Shown piece after piece: positions 10,317 through 21,539 of a DNA stretch of 64,000 bases. The DNA lies in assembly GCA_022495995.1 (NCBI GenBank), contig JAFEMH010005429.1, positions 99,414 to 163,413 on the forward strand. The letters run 5' to 3'. This DNA is from Adenophora triphylla var. japonica. Lineage: Eukaryota > Streptophyta > Magnoliopsida > Asterales > Campanulaceae. How positions within the stretch are numbered: the first letter of the stretch is position 1; every line of letters begins with the position of its first letter. Below the pieces are notes generated by a model. That model saw only the letters and a list, made by a program, of their open reading frames with translations. It made no database searches and was not told where the DNA came from. Made by a program: the position numbers and the translations under genes.

Positions 10317-11405
10317 TTTGGATTATCAATATATTCGGAATCGAGAAAGCATTGAACATGTGAGTTGACATGGACCATGACTCATGTTCAATTGGACATC
10401 GTGGAAAAAGGGATTGTGACATTTGATCTATCGAGGAATCAAGCTTTGATGTTATATTATTTGGGTGGATATAGTGGTTTGCTAGAAATCACTTATGTCT
10501 TGTGAGGTTGATGTTTCGACTCACTACCAACATAATATAATTCCTATTGGGTCACACACAAAGAACGAATTGATCATTGGCTGAAAAATTGGAAATTTTG
10601 GGGAATGGCATGACTCGTGCCCCTGAGGATGAGTCGTGACATTAGGCAGTACGACTGTGTTTTGACTTCCAAGGGAGAACTCGTTGACCGTTGACTTTGT
10701 AGGACTTGGCACGACTCGTGCCCTTGGGCACGAGTCGTTCCCTTGATCAGCACGAGTGCATATTTTGTCACGAGTCGTTGCACGACTTAAATTTGGGTTT
10801 GGGTATTCGTGATTGCCTGGAACTACTCATGGCACGAGTCGTGCCCTGAGCGAATTTTATCCCGTCCGCGGATTCCTTTGGCGTTTTTGTTTTGGTCTTA
10901 GACAAGGACTTTACCCTAATTGTTAGGGATTTATATGTGATATAAATATAAACCTTGTGCAGCCATAAACCTCTCTCCCTACATCATTGTTCTAGGTTTA
11001 TGAAACTCTAGATTTTGATTATTGATTAAGAATCAAAAGCACCCAAATAATTCCATTGTTTTGGCTTTGATTATTGAATATTGATTCAATAATCAAGAGG
11101 ATCATCTAGCAATCCTACAAAAAGCATTCTTGGTTCGTTCGCGTGTGGATCACCATTAGAGGGAGGTTGCTTTATCTCCTAAGGCTTGAAGATCTCAATT
11201 TGTTGATTCATCACCAAGGTTGAACAAGGAAGATAGAAAATTCAAAGGCTTGAATTTTGAGATCTGTTTTGACAAACTTAATCGCATTCAAGGTATGTAA
11301 TTCTATTTCATGTTTCTAATCTCTTCATGCTAGACGGGTCTAAGGTCTAGGGTTTTGTTGTTGTAAAATTATTTTTCACTGCGTTTGTAACCCCAAAACC
11401 TAATA
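10317..11405 (+). repeat. Angela-1 5' LTR, second part
   Basis: Continues the LTR after Copia-2 and matches about 26242-27226 of the 3' LTR. It includes about 130 bp (near 10508-10650) missing from the 3' copy. It holds the palindrome cluster (10605-10845) and the TATA region TATAAATATAAACC (about 10940). It ends ...CCTAATA, diverged from the CCCAACA of the 3' copy. Confidence 0.88.
10605..10845. repeat. Palindrome cluster GCACGAGTCGTGC in Angela-1 5' LTR
   Basis: Several full or half copies of GCACGA(C/G)TCGTGC occur, a palindrome around one central base, for example at about 10698-10735 and 10832-10842. They lie about 100-330 bp upstream of the LTR TATA box. The 3' LTR has the same cluster at 26492-26660, and the unrelated Tekay LTR at 32709-32838. 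Confidence 0.8.
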
Positions 11406-11406
11406 G

Positions 11407-11419
11407 TGGTATCAGAGCC
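11407..11419 (+). other. Angela-1 primer-binding site (tRNA-iMet)
   Basis: TGGTATCAGAGCC lies one base after the 5' LTR. It is the standard complement to the 3' end of plant initiator tRNA-Met and fixes the LTR end and the plus orientation. Confidence 0.93.
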
Positions 11420-11989
11420 CTGCCTTGCCATTATTAGGATTGAAATTGACATGCTAGATTTAATTGATTAATTGTTATCCATGCTATATGAAATAGATCT
11501 AGATTTTATGTGTTTTGTTTTTGTGAAAGACAAGTATATGAGATATGCCATGGTCATGATCTATGATGAATTAATATGATTAATTTATCACATAGGTTAT
11601 TGATATGTTTAATATGATTAAAGTAGATTGATAAATTCTCAAAAATTGAATCAAAGTGTTTGTTTGATATTTTGTGAAGCTCTATGTTCATGATTATGTA
11701 TACATAAGATTTATGTTACAACCATGCGATATTTGTTATTATGTGTAAAACCTTCTAAATATTTAAGTCTTATGACATTCCTTGATTAGAACACTTGTGA
11801 TATTTTAGGATATTTTGATGTAGTTTTGACTCAATTGGGTGCATCATTATATCTTAATTTGTGATCAAGATGAGATAATGATTGATGTAGTTTTGACTCA
11901 GTTAGGTGCATCGTTCCATGTCTCATACGTTTGAAAAGAGTTTTGACTTAATTGGTGCTTTCAAATGAGATTTGACCCAAGGCATAGAT
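11420..11989 (+). other. Angela-1 leader, first part
   Basis: Untranslated AT-rich leader between the primer site and gag. It contains two short repeats around TGATGTAGTTTTGACTCA.TT.GGTGCATC (about 11816 and 11882). It is interrupted by Angela-3 at 11990 and continues at 19724. TAGAT at 11985-11989 is the target duplication. Confidence 0.75.
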
Positions 11990-13527
11990 TGTTGGATTTT
12001 GTGGTTACAAACGCAGCGGAAGACTTGGTAATAAATCACAAAACCCCTAGCCAAGATCCGTCTAACATGAATAGATTAAACATATGAATATAGATCTACT
12101 AACCTTGTTGCGAATTTGTCTTTCATATCCGATTCGTAATTCAGATTTGAATCGTAGATGAAACTTGAATCTTCTTCCTTGTTCTTCCTTGGCGATGAAT
12201 CAACAATGGTAATCTTCAAGTTTTAGGTGATAAAGCAATCACCCTCTATCGGTAATCCACACGCGAACGAACCAAGATCTACATCTTGTTGGATTGCTAG
12301 ATGATCCTCTTGTTGAAACTCTTTTAAACAATCAATGGCTAATATGGAGTTGAATCTAGGGAGTTTTGATCTTTGATTCGTAATCAAGATCAATCAATTG
12401 GTGTTTCTTAAACCCCAATTTTCGTCACCTATGGCTGAGGCAAAAGGGTTATATTTATACTTTATAAATATCCCTAACAATTAGGGAGAAACCCTAATCC
12501 TAGCCAAAATCGTATTGCTGTCAGCTGCTATGCATGGCCGTGCAGATTATAACGCACGGTCGTGCAAACCCGATTTGCACGGGCGCTCTGATTTATAATG
12601 CACGGCCGCTCCAGCTTGCACGGCCGCTCCAGATTACAACGCACGGCCGTGCAAACAGCCCAGATCCATGTTTTCCATATTTGAGCCAATATTCAATCCG
12701 TTCTTTGTGTATGACCCTTTAGGAATTATATTTTATGTTGGTAGTGAGTAGAAACACAACCTCATAAGACATAAGTGGTCTCTAGCAAGCCATTATGTCC
12801 ACCCAATTAAATATAACATCAAAGCTTGATTCCTTGATAATTCATTGTCACAATCCCTTTGTCACACGATGTCATATTGAACATAAGTCATGGTCCACAT
12901 CAACTTATATTGTTCAATGCTTTCTCGATTCCGAATATGTTAATAATCCAAGTGCATTTGATCTCTATCAAATCTCTTGAGTACGGCCGTACATTTCATC
13001 AACACTATTCATCGAGGGGCCCAAGAAGACATCTCTCTTTCAATGAGAGGGACAAATCCCATCTTGACTTATCATTCTTCCCTACATGAATTCAATCATG
13101 CCAACATAACACTTATTGCTATCCTGTTAAAGATAGTGTTAGATTACATCAAACATAACCTTCATCATGTGGAAGATGATGATAATCTCAGGTACAAAGA
13201 ATTCTAATGACACGACTATCATGAGATTTAATCATGACATATATAGACCATGTCATAAATCTCATAAATGGGTATGTCCAGTACCTTGTTCTCTAACAAG
13301 TACCCATAAGTGTAATGTGTATACACATGCATATAATCATCTCTATGATTATCCATTACCAACTTATACTAGTTATTCATAATAACTAGGGACACAGATT
13401 ATTATAATAAACATGTAAACATATAATAATCCAAATAAGCAATCTCTATAATAAATGGTAAAGATGATTACATAACGGTATTGATTATTAGTCATAATAA
13501 TAATCAGCCTAGGGCATAACATCAACA
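11990..13527 (-). repeat. Angela-3 3' LTR (minus orientation)
   Basis: Matches 18220-19723. On the minus strand it starts TGTTGATGTTATGCCC and ends AAAATCCAACA. A minus-strand TATA region lies at 12449-12472. A palindrome cluster GCACGGCCGTGC lies at about 12533-12655, at the place where Angela-1 has GCACGAGTCGTGC. Confidence 0.9.
12533..12655. repeat. Palindrome cluster GCACGGCCGTGC in Angela-3 LTR
   Basis: About six full or near copies of GCACGGCCGTGC are spaced by 18-30 bp, alternating with GATT(T)ATAA. They lie just upstream of the minus-strand TATA region. The partner LTR has fewer units (18763-18850), so unit number differs between the two LTRs. Confidence 0.82.
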
Positions 13528-13540
13528 ATCTCCCACTTGC
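13528..13540 (-). other. Angela-3 polypurine tract
   Basis: GCAAGTGGGAGAT on the minus strand lies directly before the 3' LTR. Angela-1 has the same tract at 25761-25773. Confidence 0.88.
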
Positions 13541-15160
13541 ACTAGGCCCAATCTCCTAGGTATTGTATACCTATGGACCTAACATGACCATCATGATTCT
13601 GCTTGTGCGAGGGGCTTTGTAAGCGGATCCCTATGTTTATCGTTAGCCGATACTTTGCATATATTAACGTCTTCTCATTCTATGAATTCTCGAATGAGGT
13701 GGAAACGTCTAACTATGTGTTTGGATCGTTGATGTGACCTTGGTTCCTTTGCTTGAGCAATGGCACCACTATTGTCACAACAAAGTTCCACGAGATTAGT
13801 GATACTTGGAACAACTTTCAAGTCACTAATGAAATTTTGATCCAAACTGCCTCTTTAGCTGCATCGGATGCCGCTAAGTATTTGACCTTAGTTGTAGAAT
13901 TGGCTACAGTATTCTGCTTGGAATTTTTCCAACAAAACCGCACCTCCATTAAGCATAAACACAAATCCCAATTGCGATCTTAAATTATCTTTGTCATTTT
14001 GGAAGCTTGCATCTGTGTAACCCTTACAACAAGATTAACTTCCAACCTTTTAAAACCAAGAACGCATCCTTAGTCCTTCTTAAGTACTTAAGGATCGTCT
14101 TAACTGCCATCTAATGGTACTCACCAGGATCAGATTGGTATCTACTCGTCATGCTTAGAGCATACAAGACGTCGGGTCTAGTACAAATCATGGTATACAT
14201 GATAGATCCAATAGCCGAAGCATACGTAATCTCATTCATCCTCTTTCGCTCACCAGTTGTCTTAGGACACTGAATCTTGCTAAGAGTAACACCATGACCC
14301 ATTGGCAAGTTACCTCTCTTAGAATCTTCTAAGAACTTTGTCAATGTAAGTACTTTGAATCAAACCAAGTATCCTTTTAGATCTATCTCTATAGATCTTG
14401 ATTCCAATGATATAAGCGGCTTTACTCGTATCTTTCATTGAGAAATATTTCCTTGACCAAGACTTGACAGTCTGAAGTGTCGGAACGTCATTTCCAATGA
14501 GTAAGATATTATCGACATATAATACTAGAAATAGTACTATGCTCCCACTGAATTTCTTGTATACACAAGGTTCATCTTCGTTCTTGATGAAGTCAAACTC
14601 TTTGACCAATTCATCAAAATGAAGATTACAACTCCTCGAAGCTTGCATCAACCCATACATGGATCTTTACATTATTAGAATTTCTTGGATCGACAAAACT
14701 TCGGGTTGTGTACCATACACATCCTTAAGAATCTTTCCATTTAGGAAAGGCGTTTGACATCCATTTGCCATATTACATAGTCGTAATATGTTGCTATGGC
14801 AATTAAAATTCTAATAGACTACGGTATTGCAACTGGCGAAAAAGGTTTCAACATAGTCAATACTATGAATTTGCCTAAATACCTTTGCTACAAGCCTAGC
14901 CTTGTAAGTATACACCTTCCCATTCATGTCGGTCTTTGAAGACCCACTTGCACCCTTTAGTTCTTACACTTTCAGATGACTCAATCAAGTTCCAAACTTG
15001 ATTATCAGACATGGATTGTAATTCGGATTCCATGGTTCTTAGCCATTTATCTGAATCAGGAGTGGACATCGCCTCTAGATAGGAAGCAGGTTCATCATTC
15101 TTAATGACTTCTACTTTATTACTTTTCGATACAAGAAATCAATATTTCTCGGGTTCGAAT
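13541..15160 (-). pseudogene. pol: Angela-3 reverse transcriptase and RNase H (broken)
   Basis: The best segment (14660-14319) reads DEPCVYKKFSGS, then LYVDNILLIGNDVP and IIGIKIYRDRSKRILGL. The reverse transcriptase active-site box is YVDN instead of YVDD, one G-to-A change that removes a catalytic aspartate. RNase H pieces (14344-14111, then to about 13560) show ASAIGSIMYTMICTRPDVLYALS. Other segments lie in changed frames. The element cannot make an active polymerase. Confidence 0.88.
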
Positions 15161-16100
15161 CATAACCTATCCGATCTACAATGGACTTGTGCAACCGGTT
15201 CCACAACTCTTTGTGAACTTGATTACGTCTCTACTCTTGGTTCCATCTTATTTTCAGGTTCTTGAATTTCTTCAAAATTAATTTTACTCCCACTAGATCC
15301 TTTATTGAGAAACTGTTTCTCAAGAAACGAACCATATAGAGCAACAAACATTTTATTCTCATTGCGGTTGTAAAATTAATATCCTTTAGTTTTCTTAGGA
15401 TAACCAATGAAAATAACCTTGTCAGATTTTGATGCTAACTTATCAGAGACAAGTCTCTTCATATAAGCTTTGCAACCCCAAATCTTCATGAAATACAAAC
15501 TAGGTTTTCTTCCATGCCACATCTCATGTGGGGTCTTAAGAGCCGATTTAGTAGGGTCTCTGTTCAGTATGAACGCAACAGTCTCTAATGCATGTCCTCA
15601 AAAGGAAATAGAAAGGTCAACTTGACTCATCATCGAACGAACCATGTTCTACAAGGTACAATTCCTCCTCTCAGACACACCATACAATGTGGTGTTCCGG
15701 TTCGGGTCAACTCTGAAACGATTTCGTAGTTTTGAGATGATTGTCAAACTCTTGGCTTAAATATTCACCACCTCGATCGGATCAAAGTACTTTAATAGTT
15801 TTGCCAAGTTGATTTTGTACTTCATTTTGAAATATTCTAAATATCTCAAACAATTCACTTTTGAACTTCATCAGATATAGACCTAGTCATATCTAGATAA
15901 GTTATAGATAAATGTAATGAAATACCGAAATCTTCCCCTAGCAATGCTACTTAATGGTCCATATACATCTCATGTATAAGGGCCAATAAGTCACTAGCCC
16001 ATTCACTACTCTTAGTGAATGGTGGTTTGGTCATTTTACCCAATAAATAAGATTCACATACCTCAAATGATTCATAATCATATGAGTCTAAAAGTCCATG
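15161..16100 (-). pseudogene. pol: Angela-3 integrase (heavily degraded)
   Basis: No long frame survives. By comparison with the Angela-1 integrase (21229-21539 and 23290-23999), minus-strand homology runs through this interval, for example the region matching DRGGEYLSQEF near 15770 and the region matching LAPKSDKVIFVGYP near 15410. Stops and indels are frequent. Confidence 0.75.
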
Positions 16101-16168
16101 TTAATGGAGTTTAGATATATGTTTATCATTTATGTGACCAAGCCGGCAATGCTATATGAACGCGTTGT

Positions 16169-16537
16169 TCACATTATTCGGTTTAGATTTCTTATTTTCA
16201 TAATAGATATCTTCAATATTATTTTGTTTCTTAACATCAAGGATATATATAGGCCATTAAATGAATCTTCAATACCATAAAGCATATCATTTAAATAAAT
16301 ATAAAACTTCTTATTTTCAATAAGAAAATTATATCCTTCATTATCCATATAAGAAACGAAAATAATACTCATACTCAAATTCGGAGCGTAGTAACATTTG
16401 TTCAAAACAAGTACTAGTCCACAAGGTAAAGTAACTTCATAAGTTCCTATGGCTAAGGCAGCAACTCTTGATCCATTCCTCACACGTAGGTCCACTTTAC
16501 CTTCTTTGAGTAGCTTTCTATTCTTTATTCCTTGCAC
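16169..16537 (-). pseudogene. pol: Angela-3 protease end and pre-integrase region
   Basis: The frame reads GIKNRKLLKEGKVDLRVRNG and LPCGLVLVLNKCYYAPNLS, homologous to 20976-21227 of Angela-1, followed by a pre-integrase segment. The active-site triad lies upstream (about 16560) in another frame. Confidence 0.8.
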
Positions 16538-16569
16538 ATTTAAACAAATGTGGGATCCATATTCGGTAT

Positions 16570-17190
16570 CTAATACCCAAGAACAAAAATTGAAAGGAAA
16601 ATATCTATCATATAGATACCTGAATTAGCAGCAATCGTATTGCCCTTCTTCACTTTTAGGCCTTCCTTATAATCCTTGCAACTTTTCTTCCAATGACTAA
16701 TCTCATTACAATGGTAGCAAATTGCACCCTTTTGAGACACTTTGGGTTTAGCCTCTTCGGCATTGGAAACTTTTTTCCCTAGGTTTAGCAACCTTTGCTT
16801 TACCTTTGTCTTCCCTTTTAAACCCCTTTCTTGTGTTAACCATTAACACAACATACCTCTCCTGCCTAGCCTGCACTTGGAACATTTCCTTTGTGTGTTG
16901 TACTAGGTCAAAAGCAGTTACCATGTGTTCAAGGTCCTTCATAAGAGCCTTACAAATGGTGGCAAGTATAAGGCAAACAACATCATTAGAATCATCAACA
17001 TGTTTCTTACGTTGCTCCTTATCTGCCCTTGCAATATTTGCAACGGGATTAGCAGGAATGGGTTCGTCAAGAACGTACAATTTTCCTAAGAACAATTCTT
17101 AAGCTTCTAATCCAATCAGAATAGTCTGTACCGTTCTTTTCGAGCTTATCCTTCTCAAGGACGAATCGCAATTTTTTGTGTAATGGCTTT
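16570..17190 (-). pseudogene. gag: Angela-3 gag with internal deletion
   Basis: The N-terminus (about 17190-17100) resembles Angela-1 gag but is frameshifted before VLDEPIP. The next frame (17095-16748) keeps RADKEQRKKHVDDSNDV and FQVQARQERY, then jumps to VNTRKGFKREDKGK. Comparison with 20153-20908 shows that about 95 codons of the capsid region are deleted. The zinc knuckle CYHCNEISHWKKSC (16791-16570) is in a third frame and has Ser in place of the usual Gly before His. Confidence 0.85.
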
Positions 17191-17510
17191 TCTACAATAA
17201 GATATACATACAATATGAACACATATAAGCATCAAATCATATACCATCTAAGAGACAAATAATGTATTTCAAAAATACTCCCACTAAATTATATACCTTC
17301 AAATACAAGCATGTATCATATAATTATAATGGGCTAAGATCCATATTTAACTTGATTTTGGTTTAATTGAGTCAATGCCCGAAATCAAGCTATTTAGGTA
17401 GATAACATCAATCATATTATATATGACTCTTAGATCTTTTATGAGATTCTAGACATCATATGTCAACACATGTTTTAATCTAATCTATGCCTTGGGTCAA
17501 ATCTCATTTG

Positions 17511-17543
<33 letters not shown>

Positions 17544-18205
17544 AGCCTTAGTCCCAAAATAATTTGGGGTCGGCTAACATGAATCCTCATATGTCATCGC
17601 GAAAAAAAAAATAAAAAAAAACAAAAAAAAACGTATAAGACACGGAACGATGCACCTGACTGAGTCAAAACTACATCAACCGTTATCTCATCTTGATCAC
17701 ATTTGATATAATGATGCACCCAACTGAGGCGAAACTACATCAAAATACCCTAAAATTTCACAAGTGTTCTAATCAAGGGGTGGCATAAAACTTAAACATT
17801 TAAGAAGGTTTTTCCATATAGCAACAAATATCGCATGATTGTATATGAAACTTATGTGTAGATAACCATGAACATGGAATTTCACATAACATCCTACTTT
17901 AGGATCATTCAAATAATCATGTAATAAATAACAATTATAAATTACATAATTATTCAATTCTCAAAATTTAAGGATTCAAAATAATCATGTTAATCAAATT
18001 CTAATTAATCAAATTAAAAAGATTAATAACCCAAGTAAAAGATCAATTACATCAATCAACTATTAATCACAATCATGTTATATCGCATATAATTGTTTTC
18101 ACAAAAGAATACACATAAAATCATCAATCTATATCATCAAGCATGTTAAAGCATATAATCCAATGATATCTATCATGCCAATTTAACCTAATCATGATTA
18201 AACGC
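17191..18205 (-). other. Angela-3 leader
   Basis: AT-rich untranslated leader between primer site and gag, homologous to the Angela-1 leader read in reverse. The only insert noted is the SINE remnant at 17512-17630. Confidence 0.7.
17512..17630 (-). mobile_element. SINE remnant (Au-like 3' end)
   Basis: On the minus strand the text reads GGATTCATGTTAGCCGACCC, then CAAATTATTTTGGGACTAAG, GCTTTG and (TTG)n. The PolIII-like 5' half is missing and replaced by T-rich sequence. The wording and the TTG tail match plant Au-type SINEs as I know them. It sits in the Angela-3 leader, where the Angela-1 leader has no such insert. Confidence 0.6.
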
Positions 18206-18218
18206 GGCTCTGATACCA
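18206..18218 (-). other. Angela-3 primer-binding site (tRNA-iMet)
   Basis: The minus strand reads TGGTATCAGAGCC one base from the LTR at 18220. It marks the 18220-19723 copy as the 5' LTR. Confidence 0.92.
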
Positions 18219-18219
18219 C

Positions 18220-19723
18220 TGTTGGGTTTTGTGGTTACAAACGCAACGGAAGACTTGGTAATAAACCACAAAACCCCTAGCCAAGATCCGTCTAACATGA
18301 ATAGATTAAACATATGAATATAGATCTACTAACCTTGTTGCGAATTTGTCTTTCGTATCCGATTCGAAATTCAGATTTGAATCGTAGACGAAACTTGGAT
18401 CTTTTTCCTTGTTCTTCCTTAGTGATGAATCAACAATGGTAATCTTCAAGCTTTAGGTGATAAAGCAATCACCCTCTATCGGTAATCCACACGCGAACGA
18501 ACCAAGATCTACATCTTGTTGGATTGCTAGATGATCCTCTTGTTGAAACTCTTTTCAACAATCAATGGCTAATATGGAGTTGAATCTAGGGAGTTTTGAT
18601 CTTTGATTCATAATCAAGATCAATCAATTGGTGTTTCTTAATCCCCAATTTTCGTCACCTATGGCTGAGGCAAAAGGGTTATATTTATACTTTATAAATA
18701 TCCCTAACAATTTGGGAGAAACCCTAATCCTAGCCAAAATCGTATTGCTGTCAGCCCCTATGCACGACCGTGCAGATTATAACGCACGGCCGTGCAAACC
18801 CAATTTGCACGGGCGCACTGATTTATAATGCACGCGCACAGCTGTGCAAACAGCCCAGGTCCCTGTTTTCCATATTTGAGCCAATTTTCAATCTGTTCTT
18901 TGTGTGTGACCCTTTAGGAATTATGTTTTATGTTGGTAGTGAGTTGAAACATCAACCTCACAAGACATAAGTGGTCTCTAGCAAGCCATTATGTCCACCC
19001 AATTAAATATAACATCAAAGCTTGATTCCTTGATAGTTCATTGTCACAATCCCTTTGTCACACGATGTCATATTGAACATAAGTCATGGTCCACGACAAC
19101 TTATACTGTTCAATGCTTTCTCGATTCCGAATATGTTAATAATCCAAGTGCATTTGATCTCTATCAAATCTCTTGAGTACGGCCGTACATTTCATCAATA
19201 CTATTCATCGAGGGGCCCAAGCAGACATCTCTCCTTCAATGAGAGGGACAAATCCCATCTTGACTTACCATTCTTCCCTACATGAATCCAATCATGCCAA
19301 CAAAGCCCTTATTGCTATCCTATTAAAGATAGTGTTAGACTACATCAAACATAACCTTCATCATGTGGAAGACGATGATAATCTCAGGTACAAAGGATTC
19401 TAATGACACGACTATCATGAGATTTAATCATGACATATATAGACCATGTCATAAATCTCATAAATGGGTATGTCCAGTACCTTGTTCTCTAACAAGTACC
19501 CATAAGTGTAATGTGCATCCCCATGCATATAATCATCTCTATGATTATCCATTACCAACTTATACTAGTTATTCATAATAACTAGGGACACAGATTATTA
19601 TAATAAACATGTAAACATATAATAATCCAAATAAGCAATCTCTATAATAAATGGTAAAGACGATTACATAACGGTATTGATTATTACTCATAATAATAAT
19701 CAGCCTAGGGCATAACACCAACA
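18220..19723 (-). repeat. Angela-3 5' LTR (minus orientation)
   Basis: Partner of 11990-13527 and about 34 bp shorter, mainly because the palindrome cluster (18763-18850) has fewer units. A TATA region on the minus strand lies at about 18680-18710. Confidence 0.9.
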
Positions 19724-20023
19724 TAGATGAGATTTAAAACATATTTTTTGACATATGATGTCTAAGGAAATCTCATAAAAGATCTAAGAGTCATATAGTG
19801 ATATGATTGATGTTTCTACCTAAATAGCTTGATTTCGGGCATTAACTCAGTTAAACCAAAATCAAGTGAAATATGGATCTTAGCCTACTATGATTATATG
19901 ATACATGTTTGTATTTGAAGGTGTATAATTTAGTGGGAGTATGTATGAAATACATTATTTGCTCTTAGATGATAAATGTGTTGATACTTATGTGTTTCAT
20001 TGTTTGCATATTTTATTGTAGTA
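19724..20023 (+). other. Angela-1 leader, second part
   Basis: Resumes with the TAGAT duplication and continues the untranslated leader to gag. It matches the reversed Angela-3 leader (about 17210-17500). Confidence 0.75.
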
Positions 20024-20908
20024 ATGGCAAATCACAATAATCAGCCCTTGTCACTGCTATCCGTCCATGAGAAGGACAAGCTCGAAGAGAACAGTACAAA
20101 CTATTCTAATTGGATCAGAAGCCTAAGAATTGTTCTACGGCAATAGAAGAAAATGAACGTTCTTGACGAACCCGTTCTACCTCCACCTGCTGCCAATGCT
20201 TCAAGGGCAGATAAGGATGCTCACAAGAAACATGTTGATGATTCTAATGATGTGACATGCCTTATGCTTGCCACCATGTCTAAGGCCCTTCAAAAGGACC
20301 TTGAGCACATGGAAGCTTCTTTTGATCTTGCGGCGCGCTTAAAGGAAATGTTCCAAGTGCAAGCAAGACAAGAGAGGTATGATGTGGTTAAAGCCCTGAC
20401 TGCATGCAAGATGCAAGAGGGGCAGTCGGTTGGTGCTCATATCCTTAAGATGAAGGGTCACATTGAGCGTCTCGAAAGGCTTGAAAATCCGATAAGTTTG
20501 GAACTCGCCACGGATTTGATGTTGAATTCATTGCCTGAAAGTTATGGTCTTTTTATAATGCATTATCACATGAGTGGCGTGGATAAAAATCTCTCGAAAT
20601 TGCGTGCGATTCTTAAGACCGCAGAGAAGAACATCAAGAAGCCCAGAACGACAAACGTGTTAATAGTTAACAAAGGAAAGGAGTTCAAGAAAGATGGCAA
20701 ATGTAAAACAAGTGTTTCTAAACCTAAGGCAAAGGTTACCGTTGCCGGAGAGGCTTTCAAAGTGTCTCAAAAGGATGCGGTTTGCTACCATTGTCAAGAG
20801 ATTGGTCATTGGAAGCGCAACTGCAAGGCTTACAAGGAAGGCTTAAAGGCGAAGAAGGGCAATACGATTAGGGCAATACGATTGCTTCTGATTCAGGTAT
20901 CTATCTGA
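20024..20908 (+). pseudogene. gag: Angela-1 gag
   Basis: The start ATG at 20024 gives MANHNNQPLSLLSVHEKDKL. An in-frame TAG at 20144-20146 stands where relatives have Glu or Gln (VLRQ*KKMNVLDEP). After it the frame is open to 20908, with the capsid region and a CCHC knuckle CYHCQEIGHWKRNC (20783-20824). A 14-bp tandem duplication (AGGGCAATACGATT, 20856-20869 and 20870-20883) shifts the frame just before the protease. The parent protein forms the virus-like particle and binds RNA. Confidence 0.9.
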
Positions 20909-20936
20909 CAGATATTTTCCTTTCTATTTCTAGTTC

Positions 20937-21227
20937 ATGATATTGGATACCGGATGTGGATCTCACATTTGTTTAAATGTACAGGGACTAAGGAATAGGA
21001 AGCTACTCAAACAAGGTGAAGTTGACCTACGTGTGTGGAATGGAGCAAGAGTTTCTGGATTAGGCGTAGGGACATATGATGTAACTTTACCTAGTGGCTT
21101 AGTACTTGTTTTGAACAATTGTTACTATGTTTCGGATTTGAGTAGGAATATTATTTCAGTTTCTTGTTTGGATAATGAAGGGTATAATTTTCTTTTGCGA
21201 ATAAGAACTTTATATTATTTTAAATGA
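20937..21227 (+). pseudogene. pol: Angela-1 aspartic protease
   Basis: ILDTGCGSHIC at the start holds the DTG active-site triad, and the frame continues through LVLVLNNCYYVSDLSRNI. It is out of frame with gag because of the 14-bp duplication, and a stop at 21227 separates it from the next segment. Confidence 0.88.
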
Positions 21228-21228
21228 T

Positions 21229-21539
21229 ATGCTTTATGGTATTGCAAATTCATTTAATGGCCTTTATGTTCTTGATGTTGATGAGAAACAAAATAGAGTT
21301 GAAAATGTTTATCATGTGGACAAGAAATCTAAACCGAATGACGTGAACAACTCGTTCATGTGGCATTGCCGGCTTGGTCACATAAACGAGAAACGCATCT
21401 CTAAACTCCATAAGGATGGTATGTTAGACTCACATGATTATGAATCATATGAGATATGCGAATCTTGTTTATTGGGCAAAATGATCAAACCACCCTACAC
21501 TAAGAGTAGTGAAAGGGCTAGTGACTTATTGGGCCTAAT
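21229..21539 (+). pseudogene. pol: Angela-1 pre-integrase and zinc-binding region
   Basis: Contains HCRLGHINEKRISKLHKDGM and YEICESCLLGKM, the HHCC zinc site of Copia integrases. The frame is cut at 21539 by the solo LTR. The integrase core resumes at 23290. Confidence 0.9.

Larger units (their letters stand above)
11990..19723 (-). mobile_element. Angela-3: related Copia element in the Angela-1 leader
   Basis: The LTR pair 11990-13527 and 18220-19723 is flanked by TAGAT (11985-11989, 19724-19728). Coding motifs, primer site and polypurine tract all read on the minus strand. The LTRs and proteins are of the same family as Angela-1. This is therefore a family member inserted in opposite orientation in its relative. 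Its pol is more decayed than that of Angela-1, although its LTRs are still very alike. Confidence 0.9.

Noticed and set aside
12534..13382. Several 60-76-codon plus-strand frames
   Set aside because: They lie inside the Angela-3 LTR and recur at 18770-19578; they are opposite to the element's direction.
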